Virus record (IMG/VR): IMGVR_UViG_3300032665_000006
Coordinates: 1-64,000 of that record
Source: a virus
Reading direction: 5' to 3' (one strand)
Length of the DNA: 64,000 nt
Shown: positions 8,661 through 17,957 of the stretch, piece by piece
How the letters are laid out: each line of letters begins with the position of its first letter
How positions within the stretch are numbered: position 1 is the stretch's first letter
The notes under the pieces: model-generated
The model's input: the letters and a program-made list of their open reading frames with translations, nothing else
Database searches by the model: none
What the model was told of the DNA's origin: nothing
Translations under genes and position numbers: made by a program

Positions 8661-9611
8661 TTAACCTTTTGGAAAAGGTGTGCGTGTGTTAACACCAGTT
8701 GCTTGGGCCAAATGTGGCTTAGTTGCTGGTTCTTGCTTGCTACCGTCTTTTGCTGGGACGTTTTTAAACTTGTTTGCGCCTGGAAGATCGCCACGACCTT
8801 TGTCAGCATAACTTGTTGGAGCTTTGTAAGCGGATGTGCCATCTGGATTAGCTTCGGCAGCTACATTGCGTACTGGAGCACCTTGCATTCCGGCTGCGCC
8901 AGAATTGAAAGCTGTTGTTGAACGCTTGTTTACAAAACTTGGCTCTGTTGTTTCTGGTTTTGGAGCTGCTTGTAAGCTAATATTTTCGCTCATCGGCACA
9001 TCTTGGAATTCAGATGTATCATCATCCATATAAGCGTCGCCGCCTACTTCACCGTCAACTGGCTCCATATCGAAACCATCTTCGTCGCCATCAACTTCTG
9101 CTTCGTCGCCCATAAGAGCTTCAAATTCAGCCATTAATTCGTCTAATTTATCTTCTAAATCAACAACGCGATCTTCGATATCTTCTTCGCCATCATGTCC
9201 AGCTTCGATATCGTGTGTTAAATCTTCGCCATCTTCTTCTGCTTCGTCGTCGAATTCTGCTGTAGACTCTTCTTCGCCTTCTTGCATTCCTTCTTCTTCT
9301 GTTTCAACTTCGCGCATTAAATCTTGGCTAGCTGACCCGGAAGTTTCGCCCATATCTTCTTCAATAGACTCTTCTTCTTCTTCCATACCTTCGTCAGCAC
9401 GATCTTTCTTGTCATCATACTCGATGTCTTTAGCAACTTTTTTACCTGCTTTTTCAGCGTGATCGTCTTCTTCAGCATCAGACTCTTCGTTCATTAAATT
9501 CTCATAGATTTCGCGTGATTTCTCAACTACGATATCATGGAATAATTCTTTGGCTTTCGCCTCTTCATCGTTAATTACATATTCAATTAACTGTTCAAAT
9601 TTCGATGTCAT
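8661..9611 (-). CDS. 68: Acidic prohead core protein, gp68-like
   Basis: The first 55 residues (FEQLIEYVINDEEAKAKELFHDIVVEKSREIYENL) fit the start of the gp68-type prohead core proteins of aquatic T4-like phages. Residues of about 45-210 are extremely acidic, with long Glu and Asp runs. The last 100 residues are neutral, Pro/Ala/Gly-rich and probably disordered. At 316 residues it is about twice the length of T4 gp68 (141). Position between gp67 and gp21 is the main support. The ATG follows AAAGGAGAATTAA, a strong ribosome site, and a GTAAATA motif lies about 30 nt upstream. The acidic part may act as a charged core filler. Confidence 0.78.
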   Translation of the reverse strand: MTSKFEQLIEYVINDEEAKAKELFHDIVVEKSREIYENLMNEESDAEEDDHAEKAGKKVAKDIEYDDKKDRADEGMEEEEESIEEDMGETSGSASQDLMREVETEEEGMQEGEEESTAEFDDEAEEDGEDLTHDIEAGHDGEEDIEDRVVDLEDKLDELMAEFEALMGDEAEVDGDEDGFDMEPVDGEVGGDAYMDDDTSEFQDVPMSENISLQAAPKPETTEPSFVNKRSTTAFNSGAAGMQGAPVRNVAAEANPDGTSAYKAPTSYADKGRGDLPGANKFKNVPAKDGSKQEPATKPHLAQATGVNTRTPFPKG

Positions 9612-9708
9612 TTAATTCTCCTTTAGAATGGCTCGTAAATTTATTTACTAAAGAAGATTAATATTAGTGTATTATGGGGAGAAATATGGGTATTTTATGT
9701 AATTTTTA

Positions 9709-9927
9709 TTACATTGCTGGCTCAGGGGCCGGCGCATACTGCATTTGAATATATTTTAATTTATCTTTAAATTCTATTTCACGAAGCTCGTTCATTTGGC
9801 GTAACTTGCGAATTTGTTTTAAAGTAAGACGAGTTTTACGCAACTGACCCATTTGAGGTTGGGTGTTGTCATTGGATAAATCCTGATATGGCTCAGGACT
9901 TTTCTCGTAAATTTCATTTAAAATCAT
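9709..9927 (-). CDS. 67: Small prohead core protein, gp67-like
   Basis: This is a 72-residue basic helical protein. The segment RKTRLTLKQIRKLRQMNELREIEFKDKL fits the small gene found between gp20 and gp68 in T4-like phages, where T4 has gp67 (PIP). It is an internal head component and probable gp21 substrate. Length is close to T4 gp67 (80). A GCTAAATA late motif ends 7 nt before the ATG and no ribosome site is visible. Identity rests mostly on position and the conserved basic helix. Confidence 0.75.
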   Translation of the reverse strand: MILNEIYEKSPEPYQDLSNDNTQPQMGQLRKTRLTLKQIRKLRQMNELREIEFKDKLKYIQMQYAPAPEPAM

Positions 9928-9934
9928 AGTATAG

Positions 9935-9942
9935 TATTTAGC
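9935..9942 (-). promoter_or_regulatory. Late promoter motif GCTAAATA, contact spacing
   Basis: It contains the CTAAATA core described for T4-like cyanophages. It ends 7 nt before the ATG of the gp67-like gene and lies in the short gap after the portal stop codon. Confidence 0.45.
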
Positions 9943-9956
9943 TGACTTGGTTAGGA

Positions 9957-11774
9957 TTAAGCGCCAGCGCCACCAGCGGCTGGGCTACCTGCCGACCCGC
10001 CAGGAACTGTTGTAGGCATTGGGCCAGCACCTGCTCCGCCATCAGCTTCTGCGGTTCCTAATCCAGAATCTGCTATTTCTTGGCCAGTTTCAATATCAGC
10101 ATCCATGCCAGCTGGAGTTACACCAACAGAGCGTAAATCTTGACCTGATGTATTATTAAGAGATGCTAAATCGCGTTCTTCTTTCCACAATGTTTCATTT
10201 TCAAGTACTTCTTCATCAGTTAACCCTAAGTAGCGTTTAAGTAAAAAGCGTTTACTCATATATGGTAATGGCTCAATAGCTGTAAAGGTTGCTACACGAG
10301 CTGTGTCTAATTCTGATTGACGATAGCTAGCAAAATTTTGTGGTTCTGTTAAACGAATATTAAAGATTCCACTGTCAATACTAAAGCCTCTCCAGCGTAA
10401 AAATAGCTTAAATTCGTCATCTAACTTCTGCATAATCAGCTTTTGTAAGCGTTCACAGTACTTGTTAAAGCGGAATTCTTGGATTAATGCTGTGCCTACT
10501 TTACCATCATTCATTGCGGCTCCAGAATCGTCTGGTCCTGTTGGCAAATAGCTACTTGGCACACGCAATCCGCGGGCCATTTTGTTATTAAAATATTTTA
10601 AATCGTCAATTTCGCCAAGGTTTTGACCGCCTGGAAGCACTTCAACAGAGCTACCACGGCCTTCACTTGTTTGTGGGAAGAAGTAATCTTCGTTAACACT
10701 TAATGGATTATAGGATGCGTCCATCATGTTAGCGCCGCCGCCCGTTACAGTAGGAATTCTGCGCTGATGCATCTCATTTTTAACACGCTCAACAAAGGCC
10801 ATAGCCATATGACTTGGCATATTACCTACATCGATTTTAAATAAACGTCGTTCTGGAGCTCTTTGTACACGATAAATGAGTACAGAATCTTCTAATAATT
10901 CTTTTTGTTTGTAAACTTTATAAATGTTTTCTAAAATACTTTGTCCGAATGGCCAAAAGTAATCTAAACCTTCATTTAAACTTAAATGTACAACGTGTTT
11001 GGCGTCGATACATGATTCATTCATAGCTTGAGTAAAGCGCCCAGTGCCGCCACCGCCACCACCGCCACCTCCGTTTGGAGCGTTATAGTTATTACCAGTA
11101 GTAACAGATCCAGTTGAACGGCTCACATAATAGTCTGACGTTGTTTTAGACGCCATAGACATATTTTGAAAATTAGGATTAATGTCACGAATAATATATT
11201 GTTCAGGGCGTTTGCCTTCTGACTCGTTAACAATAATACGAGCTACTTTAATCATATCAATCCAGTACATTTCAAATGTTTCTGGATCGCGAACAAATAC
11301 TTGATCGCCATACTTAATAGTATTACGGAATAATTTAAAAATACGCTGATCTAATTTATTAAGTTTAGTCCATTGTATTAATTGTTTTTTAATAATTTCA
11401 ATTTCATGATCAGTTGGCTGATCTGTAAAATCAATATCAAAAGGTGTACTGTTATCTAAGTTTGCTTGTGTACTAAATTCAGCAATAATATCTAAGCAAG
11501 CGTTTACTTCAGAATCACAGTCCATATTTTCATATTGATTGTAACGCTCTAAACGATTAGGATGTCCTGAATAAACTTCAGGAAGACGGCTTGCGTAATT
11601 ACGAAACGCAAATTCATTTCTTGTGCCACTTTCAAAATCAGAACCAGGACGATTGTATCCAGGAAGCCCAAAATTGTTTTTACCAGAAATTGGACTTAAT
11701 TGCCCTAGTTGGTTTGTGTCTGCGATTTTGAAATACTTACGCCAGCCCTGGCGGCTATTACCGTTAGTTGCCAT
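9957..11774 (-). CDS. 20: Portal vertex protein, gp20-like
   Basis: This is the T4 gp20 homologue, the dodecameric portal through which DNA is packaged and to which the neck attaches. Recognisable blocks are YNQYENMDCDSEVNACLDIIAEF near residue 80, LFRNTIKYGDQVFVRDP near 150, and IDAKHVVHLSLNEG and RAPERRLFKIDVGNMP in the middle. It has 605 residues against 524 in T4. The additions include a run of nine Gly near residue 235-243 and a Gly/Ala/Pro-rich C-terminal tail. The start overlaps the end of the upstream homing endonuclease gene by 11 nt. AAAGG precedes the ATG. Confidence 0.97.
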   Translation of the reverse strand: MATNGNSRQGWRKYFKIADTNQLGQLSPISGKNNFGLPGYNRPGSDFESGTRNEFAFRNYASRLPEVYSGHPNRLERYNQYENMDCDSEVNACLDIIAEFSTQANLDNSTPFDIDFTDQPTDHEIEIIKKQLIQWTKLNKLDQRIFKLFRNTIKYGDQVFVRDPETFEMYWIDMIKVARIIVNESEGKRPEQYIIRDINPNFQNMSMASKTTSDYYVSRSTGSVTTGNNYNAPNGGGGGGGGGTGRFTQAMNESCIDAKHVVHLSLNEGLDYFWPFGQSILENIYKVYKQKELLEDSVLIYRVQRAPERRLFKIDVGNMPSHMAMAFVERVKNEMHQRRIPTVTGGGANMMDASYNPLSVNEDYFFPQTSEGRGSSVEVLPGGQNLGEIDDLKYFNNKMARGLRVPSSYLPTGPDDSGAAMNDGKVGTALIQEFRFNKYCERLQKLIMQKLDDEFKLFLRWRGFSIDSGIFNIRLTEPQNFASYRQSELDTARVATFTAIEPLPYMSKRFLLKRYLGLTDEEVLENETLWKEERDLASLNNTSGQDLRSVGVTPAGMDADIETGQEIADSGLGTAEADGGAGAGPMPTTVPGGSAGSPAAGGAGA

Positions 11775-12498
11775 TATTTGTTACCTTTAGTTTAGAAGCT
11801 CTACGAGCTTCTATTGTTTTTCTATACGATGCTTGTCTTTTAGCAATAGTTTCAGAACTTAGTTTTTTACCATACATACCATTATTTTTTCCGCTTGCAG
11901 CTTTTTTCTTTTTCTCTCGTCTATCAGTAGCAAGCGTTGGATCTTGTTCTTCTGCTTTGCGTCGTTTTTCTATGGTAGCATTGAATGAGGCTGTTCTTTT
12001 TTCTATTGTTTGTTTGCTTAACTTGCTACCAGTCAAGGATGTTGCTATTTTATCTCGAGTTTTTTGAAGCACAACGTGCCCTGTAAGAGTTTTGGCAATT
12101 TTATCTGCTACTTCTTTACTTGTAGTGCCTTTATAATTTTTGCGTTGTTCTTCGGTGCGAATCTTGCCTCTATTTTTATTGCTTATTGCTTGTTTAGCTT
12201 CTTCGCTATGCTTCCAACCAGCAAAACAAGCCCACTGATTAATTTTAACATTATCTAAAATACCGCCGTCAATTTTGCGGCCGTGCTTTGTAATTAATTC
12301 TTTTTCAAATTCTTTAGCTTCTTCGTTTGTTAAATTATCTTTAATAATAACTCTACGGTCTAACGGTGGTAACACTATTTTATGTTTGCTGTTAATACGG
12401 TTGTTTTTACCTTTACCAATATAATAAGGAACGTTATCCTTAGTCAAATATTGGTAGACATAGTAGTTACGCCCGTTTTTGCCGTCATTAATTGCCAT
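11764..12498 (-). CDS. GIY-YIG homing endonuclease beside the portal gene
   Basis: The N-terminal YVYQYLTKDNVPYYIGKGKNNR is a GIY-YIG core. Downstream are at least three NUMOD3-type DNA-binding repeats (HSEEAKQAISNKNRG, LTGSKLSKQTIEKR, NNGMYGKKLSSETIAKR). This is a free-standing homing endonuclease wedged between the tape-measure-like gene and the portal gene. Its last 11 nt overlap the portal start, so the portal ribosome site lies inside it. A CTAAATA motif ends 7 nt before the ATG, and no ribosome site is seen. Confidence 0.9.
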   Translation of the reverse strand: MAINDGKNGRNYYVYQYLTKDNVPYYIGKGKNNRINSKHKIVLPPLDRRVIIKDNLTNEEAKEFEKELITKHGRKIDGGILDNVKINQWACFAGWKHSEEAKQAISNKNRGKIRTEEQRKNYKGTTSKEVADKIAKTLTGHVVLQKTRDKIATSLTGSKLSKQTIEKRTASFNATIEKRRKAEEQDPTLATDRREKKKKAASGKNNGMYGKKLSSETIAKRQASYRKTIEARRASKLKVTNNGN

Positions 12499-12505
12499 AG
12501 TTTTA

Positions 12506-12512
12506 TATTTAG
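12506..12512 (-). promoter_or_regulatory. Late promoter motif CTAAATA, contact spacing
   Basis: The motif ends 7 nt before the ATG of the endonuclease at 12498. Transcription from it could also feed the portal and the other head genes downstream. Confidence 0.42.
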
Positions 12513-12516
12513 TTGT

Positions 12517-14925
12517 TTAGCTTTGTCGCTGTAATATCTTACGTGATGTATCACTATGCTTTTGCATGCCGTTTATAAGCTGTTCTAATTTGGCTATCTT
12601 CATAGTTGTGAGCTTATTAATTTCAAAAGAATTATCGTCTGCTCCTATATTTTGTATCGGTATCGTTCTGCCGTCTGGTAATGGAACTACCGCTTCGTTA
12701 CCATGTAACATAGCAGCATAACCGCCTTTAGGACCGCTTAAAATACCGCCATTTGCGGCTGATTGCATTTTGCCACCGCCGGATCCAGCTTGAGCCATTA
12801 GCGATGCTACTTCTTTGCCGCGATTACCTACTTGTTGAAACCATTTGCTATCTCTTAATCCTGCGGCCGCTCCGGCAAAGTCGCCGGCGGCAAGAGCCTT
12901 AGCTGTATTTGGAAATTTATTCCACCACTGGCCCATATTAAATGCCAAATCAATCATGGCACCTTTACCAGCTTCATTAGCTTTATCCCATCCTGGAGTT
13001 CTTTGTGCTATCGAATAATGTTTAGCAAAGTCTTGCTCAAACATATCCATAACTTCTTTTTGGCTAAATTCGCGATTCATATCAGACGGTAAAGATTTAC
13101 CATTGCCAATTAAGTGGCCTACCCCTACAGTCCATAGTCCCAGTGAATCTTGATATGGTCTAGTTTTTAAGCCTTCATGCTTAATAATCATTTGCTTAAC
13201 GGCATCCATACCTGCTACTAGTGTGCCGCCGGCGGCACTAACTACACCGCCTGCTGCCGAAGCTCCAGCACCTGCGGCTCCAGATATTATATCTTTAGCT
13301 TTTTCAATTATCGAAGGAGCTGTTGACGCTCCGGGTGTTGCGGCACCTGCCGGACTGGGAGCTGATACAGGAGCTGAAGGAGCTGTCGAAGGAGCTGCTG
13401 CTGGCAAAGAAGGACCCGAAGGAGCAGCTTCTACCGTAACAGAACTAGCCGGGGCGCCGCCACCTACAGCTTTTTGTAATAATGTACTACCTCCGCCTAC
13501 TTGTCCTTCTTTGCCAGCTACTTGACCAGCAGTACCTACGATTTGTTGTGCTACAGAAGTAAGAGCTTTGAATACGGCAGTAACTGGTTTTACACCTAGA
13601 TTTGTTAATTTGTCTAACGACTGTGTGGTATCTCTTTGATTTTGTCTTAGCTTAACTTGACTTCCTGTTTGGCTATCAACAGCATCTATTTGATCTTGTT
13701 GTTGTGCTGTTATAGTTTCTTGCGACTTGGTAGCATCTTTAATTGTGCCAGAAGCCATTTTAGCATATTCATGCATGTCGCCATAAGTTTTACTAAAATT
13801 ACCAACAGTACCTAACATCGATTGTTCGCCAGCTGTATCTTTGGCTCCTTCAACCATTTGTTTTTGTATTACACCAGCGTCTTTAACACCTTTGGTTATC
13901 GATTCAGCGGCTTTTGGCAATCCGCGTTGGAATCTTTGATAGCCTGGACTGTTTACTGCTCCTGCTAAAAATTGCGAAGCATCGTCGGCCATATGTTGGC
14001 CACCTTTAGCAAAAGCGAATTCAATAATTTCTTTGTTGCGTTTTATTTCGGCTTTAGCTGATTCATCTCCAGCATCTGCTCGTTGTTGTAATTCTTGCGT
14101 TTTAGCATTAAACTGTTGTTGCGCTAATGCGTGTTCGTAGACTTTATTTTGTTGTTCAGCATTTAATCCTGTTAACTTTGTTAACCGATCTTGCTCCATT
14201 ATAAAATCTCTGGCGCTTTCTTTTAATTCGTCATTAGTTTGAGTTTTTGTTGACCCACTTAACTGCTGAAGTTTTATATAATTAGCAATGCCGCTGTTAA
14301 TGTCATTAACAGTCATGCCCATATTCATAAAATTAGTTTCTAAATCTGAATTTTTTATTGATGCTGCTACATCAGAAAACTGTTTTGCTCCTTGTGCCGC
14401 TGTACCGCCAAATGTTGCTAGTGTAGTGGCATTTTCCTTCATTAACGAACCGTACTCTTTAATTTCAGCTACGGTATATCCTGCTGATTCAAGATTTTTA
14501 AAAGTATCGCTCATTCCGGTTACTAAACCAGAACGACTTATGCTTTGATAATTTTGAAATAATGCGTCAGCTTGTTTGTTGATTATTGTAATAGCTTTTG
14601 CGGCCGCATTAGCTGCTTTTTTAAGAGCATCTCCTACAATAGGTACTTGCTGAGCAAAGTTACCTAACGCTTGTCCGCCTGCTTCTACTGTGTCGTTATA
14701 AACACTTAATCCAGATTCGCCTTTGATTAAAGCCGAACCCATTTTTAACGCTGATCCTTTTAGTTGATCTAAACTATTTTTTAAATTATCTGTATAATTT
14801 TTAATGCCAGTAGAGGCATCTTTCATAGCCTTAGTTAAATCGGCGTCAATAGGAATACCGTCGGCAAGTTTTTGATTATACTCGTCAATAATTGCTTGTG
14901 CTGCGGCCGGATCAAATTTTGCCAT
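12517..14925 (-). CDS. Tape-measure-like protein A with a T4-lysozyme-type (GH24) domain
   Basis: Residues 1 to about 470 are Ala/Gln-rich, helical and homologous along their length to the next gene. They suit a tail length-ruler or tail-interior protein. A Pro/Ala linker follows near residues 480-560. Residues of about 575-720 are a glycoside hydrolase 24 domain. Glu584, Asp593 and Thr599 keep the exact spacing of T4 lysozyme Glu11, Asp20 and Thr26, and GVGH follows as in T4. After the enzyme comes the segment GGILSGPKGGYAAMLHGNEA, shared with the paralogue and typical of tape-measure C-termini. The enzyme would cut peptidoglycan glycan strands during DNA entry. No classical ribosome site precedes the ATG, which lies 9 nt after the paralogue's end. 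Confidence 0.85.
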   Translation of the reverse strand: MAKFDPAAAQAIIDEYNQKLADGIPIDADLTKAMKDASTGIKNYTDNLKNSLDQLKGSALKMGSALIKGESGLSVYNDTVEAGGQALGNFAQQVPIVGDALKKAANAAAKAITIINKQADALFQNYQSISRSGLVTGMSDTFKNLESAGYTVAEIKEYGSLMKENATTLATFGGTAAQGAKQFSDVAASIKNSDLETNFMNMGMTVNDINSGIANYIKLQQLSGSTKTQTNDELKESARDFIMEQDRLTKLTGLNAEQQNKVYEHALAQQQFNAKTQELQQRADAGDESAKAEIKRNKEIIEFAFAKGGQHMADDASQFLAGAVNSPGYQRFQRGLPKAAESITKGVKDAGVIQKQMVEGAKDTAGEQSMLGTVGNFSKTYGDMHEYAKMASGTIKDATKSQETITAQQQDQIDAVDSQTGSQVKLRQNQRDTTQSLDKLTNLGVKPVTAVFKALTSVAQQIVGTAGQVAGKEGQVGGGSTLLQKAVGGGAPASSVTVEAAPSGPSLPAAAPSTAPSAPVSAPSPAGAATPGASTAPSIIEKAKDIISGAAGAGASAAGGVVSAAGGTLVAGMDAVKQMIIKHEGLKTRPYQDSLGLWTVGVGHLIGNGKSLPSDMNREFSQKEVMDMFEQDFAKHYSIAQRTPGWDKANEAGKGAMIDLAFNMGQWWNKFPNTAKALAAGDFAGAAAGLRDSKWFQQVGNRGKEVASLMAQAGSGGGKMQSAANGGILSGPKGGYAAMLHGNEAVVPLPDGRTIPIQNIGADDNSFEINKLTTMKIAKLEQLINGMQKHSDTSRKILQRQS

Positions 14926-14934
14926 TTTTTATGT

Positions 14935-17088
14935 TTAACTTTGTTTTGCTAATATTTTGTTAGTAATATCATTTTGTTTGCTCATTACTCTAAGCATTGA
15001 GTCCAATTTTTCTAATTCCATAGAAAGTAGCGCAACTTGATCTTTTGATCCAGCTCCTCCGCCGCCACCTTTACTTTGTACTGGTATTGTTTTGCCGTCT
15101 GGTAGTGGAACCACCGCTTCATTACCGTGTAGCATTGCTTGATATCCACTCTTTGGCCCGCTTAAAATTCCACCAGTTGCCGCAGACGGCATTTGTATAT
15201 GTGGAGGATCTCCCGGTAATGGACTAAATCCATATTGTCCTAATAAGCCTGAAGATTGTAAATCAGCTACTTGACTTGAATTAATATCCAATGCTTTGCC
15301 AACATTGTGTAAACTTTTGCCAGGCGCAGCTTTTGGGTTGCCACCTGAATTTACATTAGCTTGTTCATCCATGGATCTAAAAGCAGAATTAACTTGTAAT
15401 TTTTTACCAGTTGAACTAAAGTATGCGCTGGCCATTTGTACAAAATTGTTTAGTACCGTTGGATTCAATTGTTGGAAATGTGTTTTGTCGCCAGTACCGC
15501 CTGAGAAATTTATAAGGCTATCCAGTGTTGCGCCGCTAGTTGAAGGAGGTGTAATAGGTGTAACTTTTGGCGGTGCTGGTGCTCCTGGAGCTGCTCCTGC
15601 GGCCGGCGCAGCTTCTCCGCCTATTCCAATTTTTTGTAATAATGTACTACCGCCACCCACTTGACCTTCTTTGCCAGCTAATTGCCCAAGTACGCTGGTT
15701 AATTGTTGGGTTACACCTGCTAATCCCGATAACCCTCTTGTAACTAATGGCACACCAACGTTAACAATTTTGTCAGTAGATTGTGTTATGTCTCTTTGAT
15801 CTCTTACTGTATCAACCATAGAACCAGTAGCAGAATCAGTTGCTGCTATTTGTTCTTTTTGTTGATCAGTAGCTTCTTTATTAGCTACCGCATAATCTTT
15901 TGTTGACGCCGCTGCTAATTTTCCTACTTCTTGAATAGGTGTAAAAATTTCATTAAATTTTCCATAGATACCTAGTTTAGATTGATCTGCCGCCAATGTT
16001 TTAGCATCACTAACTAATAAATTTTGTGCTTTACCTACATCTAACCCGCCTTTATCTAAGTAATCAGCGGTTGTAGAAAAACTTCTTTGGAACGCTTGAT
16101 AACCTTTTGAGTTAACTGCTCCGGCAATATAAAGTTGAGCTTGTTTAGCAGCTTCCGGACCGCCTTTGGCCATAGCAAATTCAATTAATGCTTTGTTTCG
16201 TTTTAGTTCTGCTTTGGCTTGTTCATCCCCTGCGGCTGCTCTTTGCTGTAATTGATATGTTTTAGCCGCAAATTGTTCTTGTGCTAATGCGCCTTCATAA
16301 ATTTTATTTTGTTGATCAGCAGTTAACCCAGTTACTTTAGTTAATTTGTCTTGCTCTATAATAAACTCAGTGGCACTTTGTGCTATTTGTTTATCATTTT
16401 GTTGTTGCGTTGATCCGCTTAACTGTTGTTGTTTTATATAATTGGCCATACCACTGTTGATATCACCAACAGTCATACCCATACGCATAAACTGAGTTTC
16501 TATCTCAGAGTTTTTAATAATTTTTGATGCTTTAGCAAAATCAGCTGCTCCTTGGGCGGTAGTACCGCCTAGTGTAGCTAATGTTGTGGAATTTTCTTTC
16601 ATTAGCGAACCGTATTCGCCAATTTCTTTCATTGTATAACCAGCCGCTTGTAAATTCTTAAATGCGTTGTCCATACTAAGAGCAACACCAGAACGGCTCA
16701 TAACTTGATAATTTTCAAACAATGAATCTGATTGTTTAGCTGCAGCATTTTCATAAGCTGCTGCCGCTTCTGCTACTTTACCTAATGCGTTACCGACAAC
16801 AGGAAGTTTCTTAGCCCAATTACTAAAAGTTTTTGCGCCTTTATTGATTGTATCGCTATAAACAGCAGCACCTGATTCTCCGTTGACCATGGCCATGCCA
16901 AGAGATTTCAAACTGCCAACAAGTGCTTCTTGACTAGCTTTTAAGTTTTTTGAATAGTTTTTGATGCCCGTAGAAGCATCTTTCATGGCTTGATTCAATT
17001 CAGCCGAAATTGGAATACCGTCAGCTAAATGCTTATTGTAGGTATCAACAATATCTTGAATTTCTTTTGGGTCGTATTCTTCTGCCAT
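14935..17088 (-). CDS. Tape-measure-like protein B with an M15-type peptidase domain
   Basis: The N-terminal 460 residues are paralogous to the neighbouring gene, with shared blocks such as HLADGIPI, MKDASTGIKNY and NGESGAAVY. Residues of about 540-635 match peptidase family M15 (VanY or L-Ala-D-Glu endopeptidase type). An SAFRSMDEQ motif is followed by SLHNVGKALD, with His594 and Asp601, and then PPHIQ with His630, giving the His-Asp-His zinc set. The C-terminal GGILSGPKSGYQAMLHGNEA is shared with protein A. The enzyme would cut peptide stems of peptidoglycan. The start is set by alignment with the paralogue. A perfect TATAAATA lies only 6 nt upstream. Confidence 0.85.
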   Translation of the reverse strand: MAEEYDPKEIQDIVDTYNKHLADGIPISAELNQAMKDASTGIKNYSKNLKASQEALVGSLKSLGMAMVNGESGAAVYSDTINKGAKTFSNWAKKLPVVGNALGKVAEAAAAYENAAAKQSDSLFENYQVMSRSGVALSMDNAFKNLQAAGYTMKEIGEYGSLMKENSTTLATLGGTTAQGAADFAKASKIIKNSEIETQFMRMGMTVGDINSGMANYIKQQQLSGSTQQQNDKQIAQSATEFIIEQDKLTKVTGLTADQQNKIYEGALAQEQFAAKTYQLQQRAAAGDEQAKAELKRNKALIEFAMAKGGPEAAKQAQLYIAGAVNSKGYQAFQRSFSTTADYLDKGGLDVGKAQNLLVSDAKTLAADQSKLGIYGKFNEIFTPIQEVGKLAAASTKDYAVANKEATDQQKEQIAATDSATGSMVDTVRDQRDITQSTDKIVNVGVPLVTRGLSGLAGVTQQLTSVLGQLAGKEGQVGGGSTLLQKIGIGGEAAPAAGAAPGAPAPPKVTPITPPSTSGATLDSLINFSGGTGDKTHFQQLNPTVLNNFVQMASAYFSSTGKKLQVNSAFRSMDEQANVNSGGNPKAAPGKSLHNVGKALDINSSQVADLQSSGLLGQYGFSPLPGDPPHIQMPSAATGGILSGPKSGYQAMLHGNEAVVPLPDGKTIPVQSKGGGGGAGSKDQVALLSMELEKLDSMLRVMSKQNDITNKILAKQS

Positions 17089-17094
17089 AATTAA

Positions 17095-17102
17095 TATTTA
17101 TA
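17095..17102 (-). promoter_or_regulatory. Perfect T4-type late promoter TATAAATA, contact spacing
   Basis: This is the only exact TATAAATA found before a gene in the window. It ends 6 nt before the ATG at 17088. In T4 the start site lies about 6 nt beyond this motif, which would place it at the start codon. Confidence 0.6.
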
Positions 17103-17115
17103 CAAGGAAAATCCC

Positions 17116-17955
17116 ATGATTTCAAACAATCCATTAAGTCAATATTTTAGACAACCAGCAATTTATATCAAATTGCCTAGCCAAGGCAAATACTATCCCC
17201 CAGGCGCATTAGATATGCCGCAAACAGGGGATTTACCAGTGTTGCCCATGACTGCCATTGACGAAATCACTTATCGTACACCAGATGCGTTATTCAGCGG
17301 CCAAGCCGTTATTAATGTTATACAAAGTTGTGTTCCCAATATCAAAGATGCTTGGTCTATCCCATCGATTGATATCGATACTATTTTAGTAGCTATTCGT
17401 ATCGCTAGTTACGGGCATGAAATGGAGTTTGCTACACAATGTCCAGCTTGTAATAATACCGACGATTATGGTGTTGATTTGCGTACGGTATTGGATCAAA
17501 TGAAAGCGCCAGATTATACAGCATCGATACATCAAGGCGATATTGAAATCTTCTTTAAGCCAATGACTTACAAAAACTTGTCAGATAACAATAAAATTCA
17601 ATTTGATGAACAGCGTATATTCCAAAGTATTCCTACAGATGGCACCGTAGATACACAACAAATTACAGCTATGTCACAAGCTCTTAAAAAGATGACTGAA
17701 ATGACAGTTGTAGCATTATCACAAAGTATTATGACAATTAAAACTCCAAGTGCTATGGTAACAGAACCCGAATATATCGCTGAGTTTATGGCAAACTGTG
17801 ACCGTGCGTTGTTTAATCGTATTCAAGATTATGTAATTGAACATAAAACACAAGCCGAAATGCAACCAGTCACTATTAAATGTAGTAAATGCGAAAATGT
17901 ATATAAACAAAATATTACATTGGACATGACAAGTTTTTTCGGGCGCGCCTCCTAA
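17116..17955 (+). CDS. 26: Baseplate hub assembly protein, gp26-like, with zinc ribbon
   Basis: The opening LSQYFRQPAIYIKLPSQGKYYPPGALDMPQTGDLPVLPMTA is typical of the T4 gp26/baseplate hub family of aquatic T4-like phages. A CPAC pair near residue 112 and a CSKC pair near residue 258 form a likely split zinc ribbon. It has 279 residues; the T4 protein is shorter (about 208). AAGGAAAATCCC precedes the ATG. It opens a two-gene plus-strand unit and is divergent from the tape-measure-like gene. Confidence 0.85.
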   Translation: MISNNPLSQYFRQPAIYIKLPSQGKYYPPGALDMPQTGDLPVLPMTAIDEITYRTPDALFSGQAVINVIQSCVPNIKDAWSIPSIDIDTILVAIRIASYGHEMEFATQCPACNNTDDYGVDLRTVLDQMKAPDYTASIHQGDIEIFFKPMTYKNLSDNNKIQFDEQRIFQSIPTDGTVDTQQITAMSQALKKMTEMTVVALSQSIMTIKTPSAMVTEPEYIAEFMANCDRALFNRIQDYVIEHKTQAEMQPVTIKCSKCENVYKQNITLDMTSFFGRAS

Positions 17956-17957
17956 CC

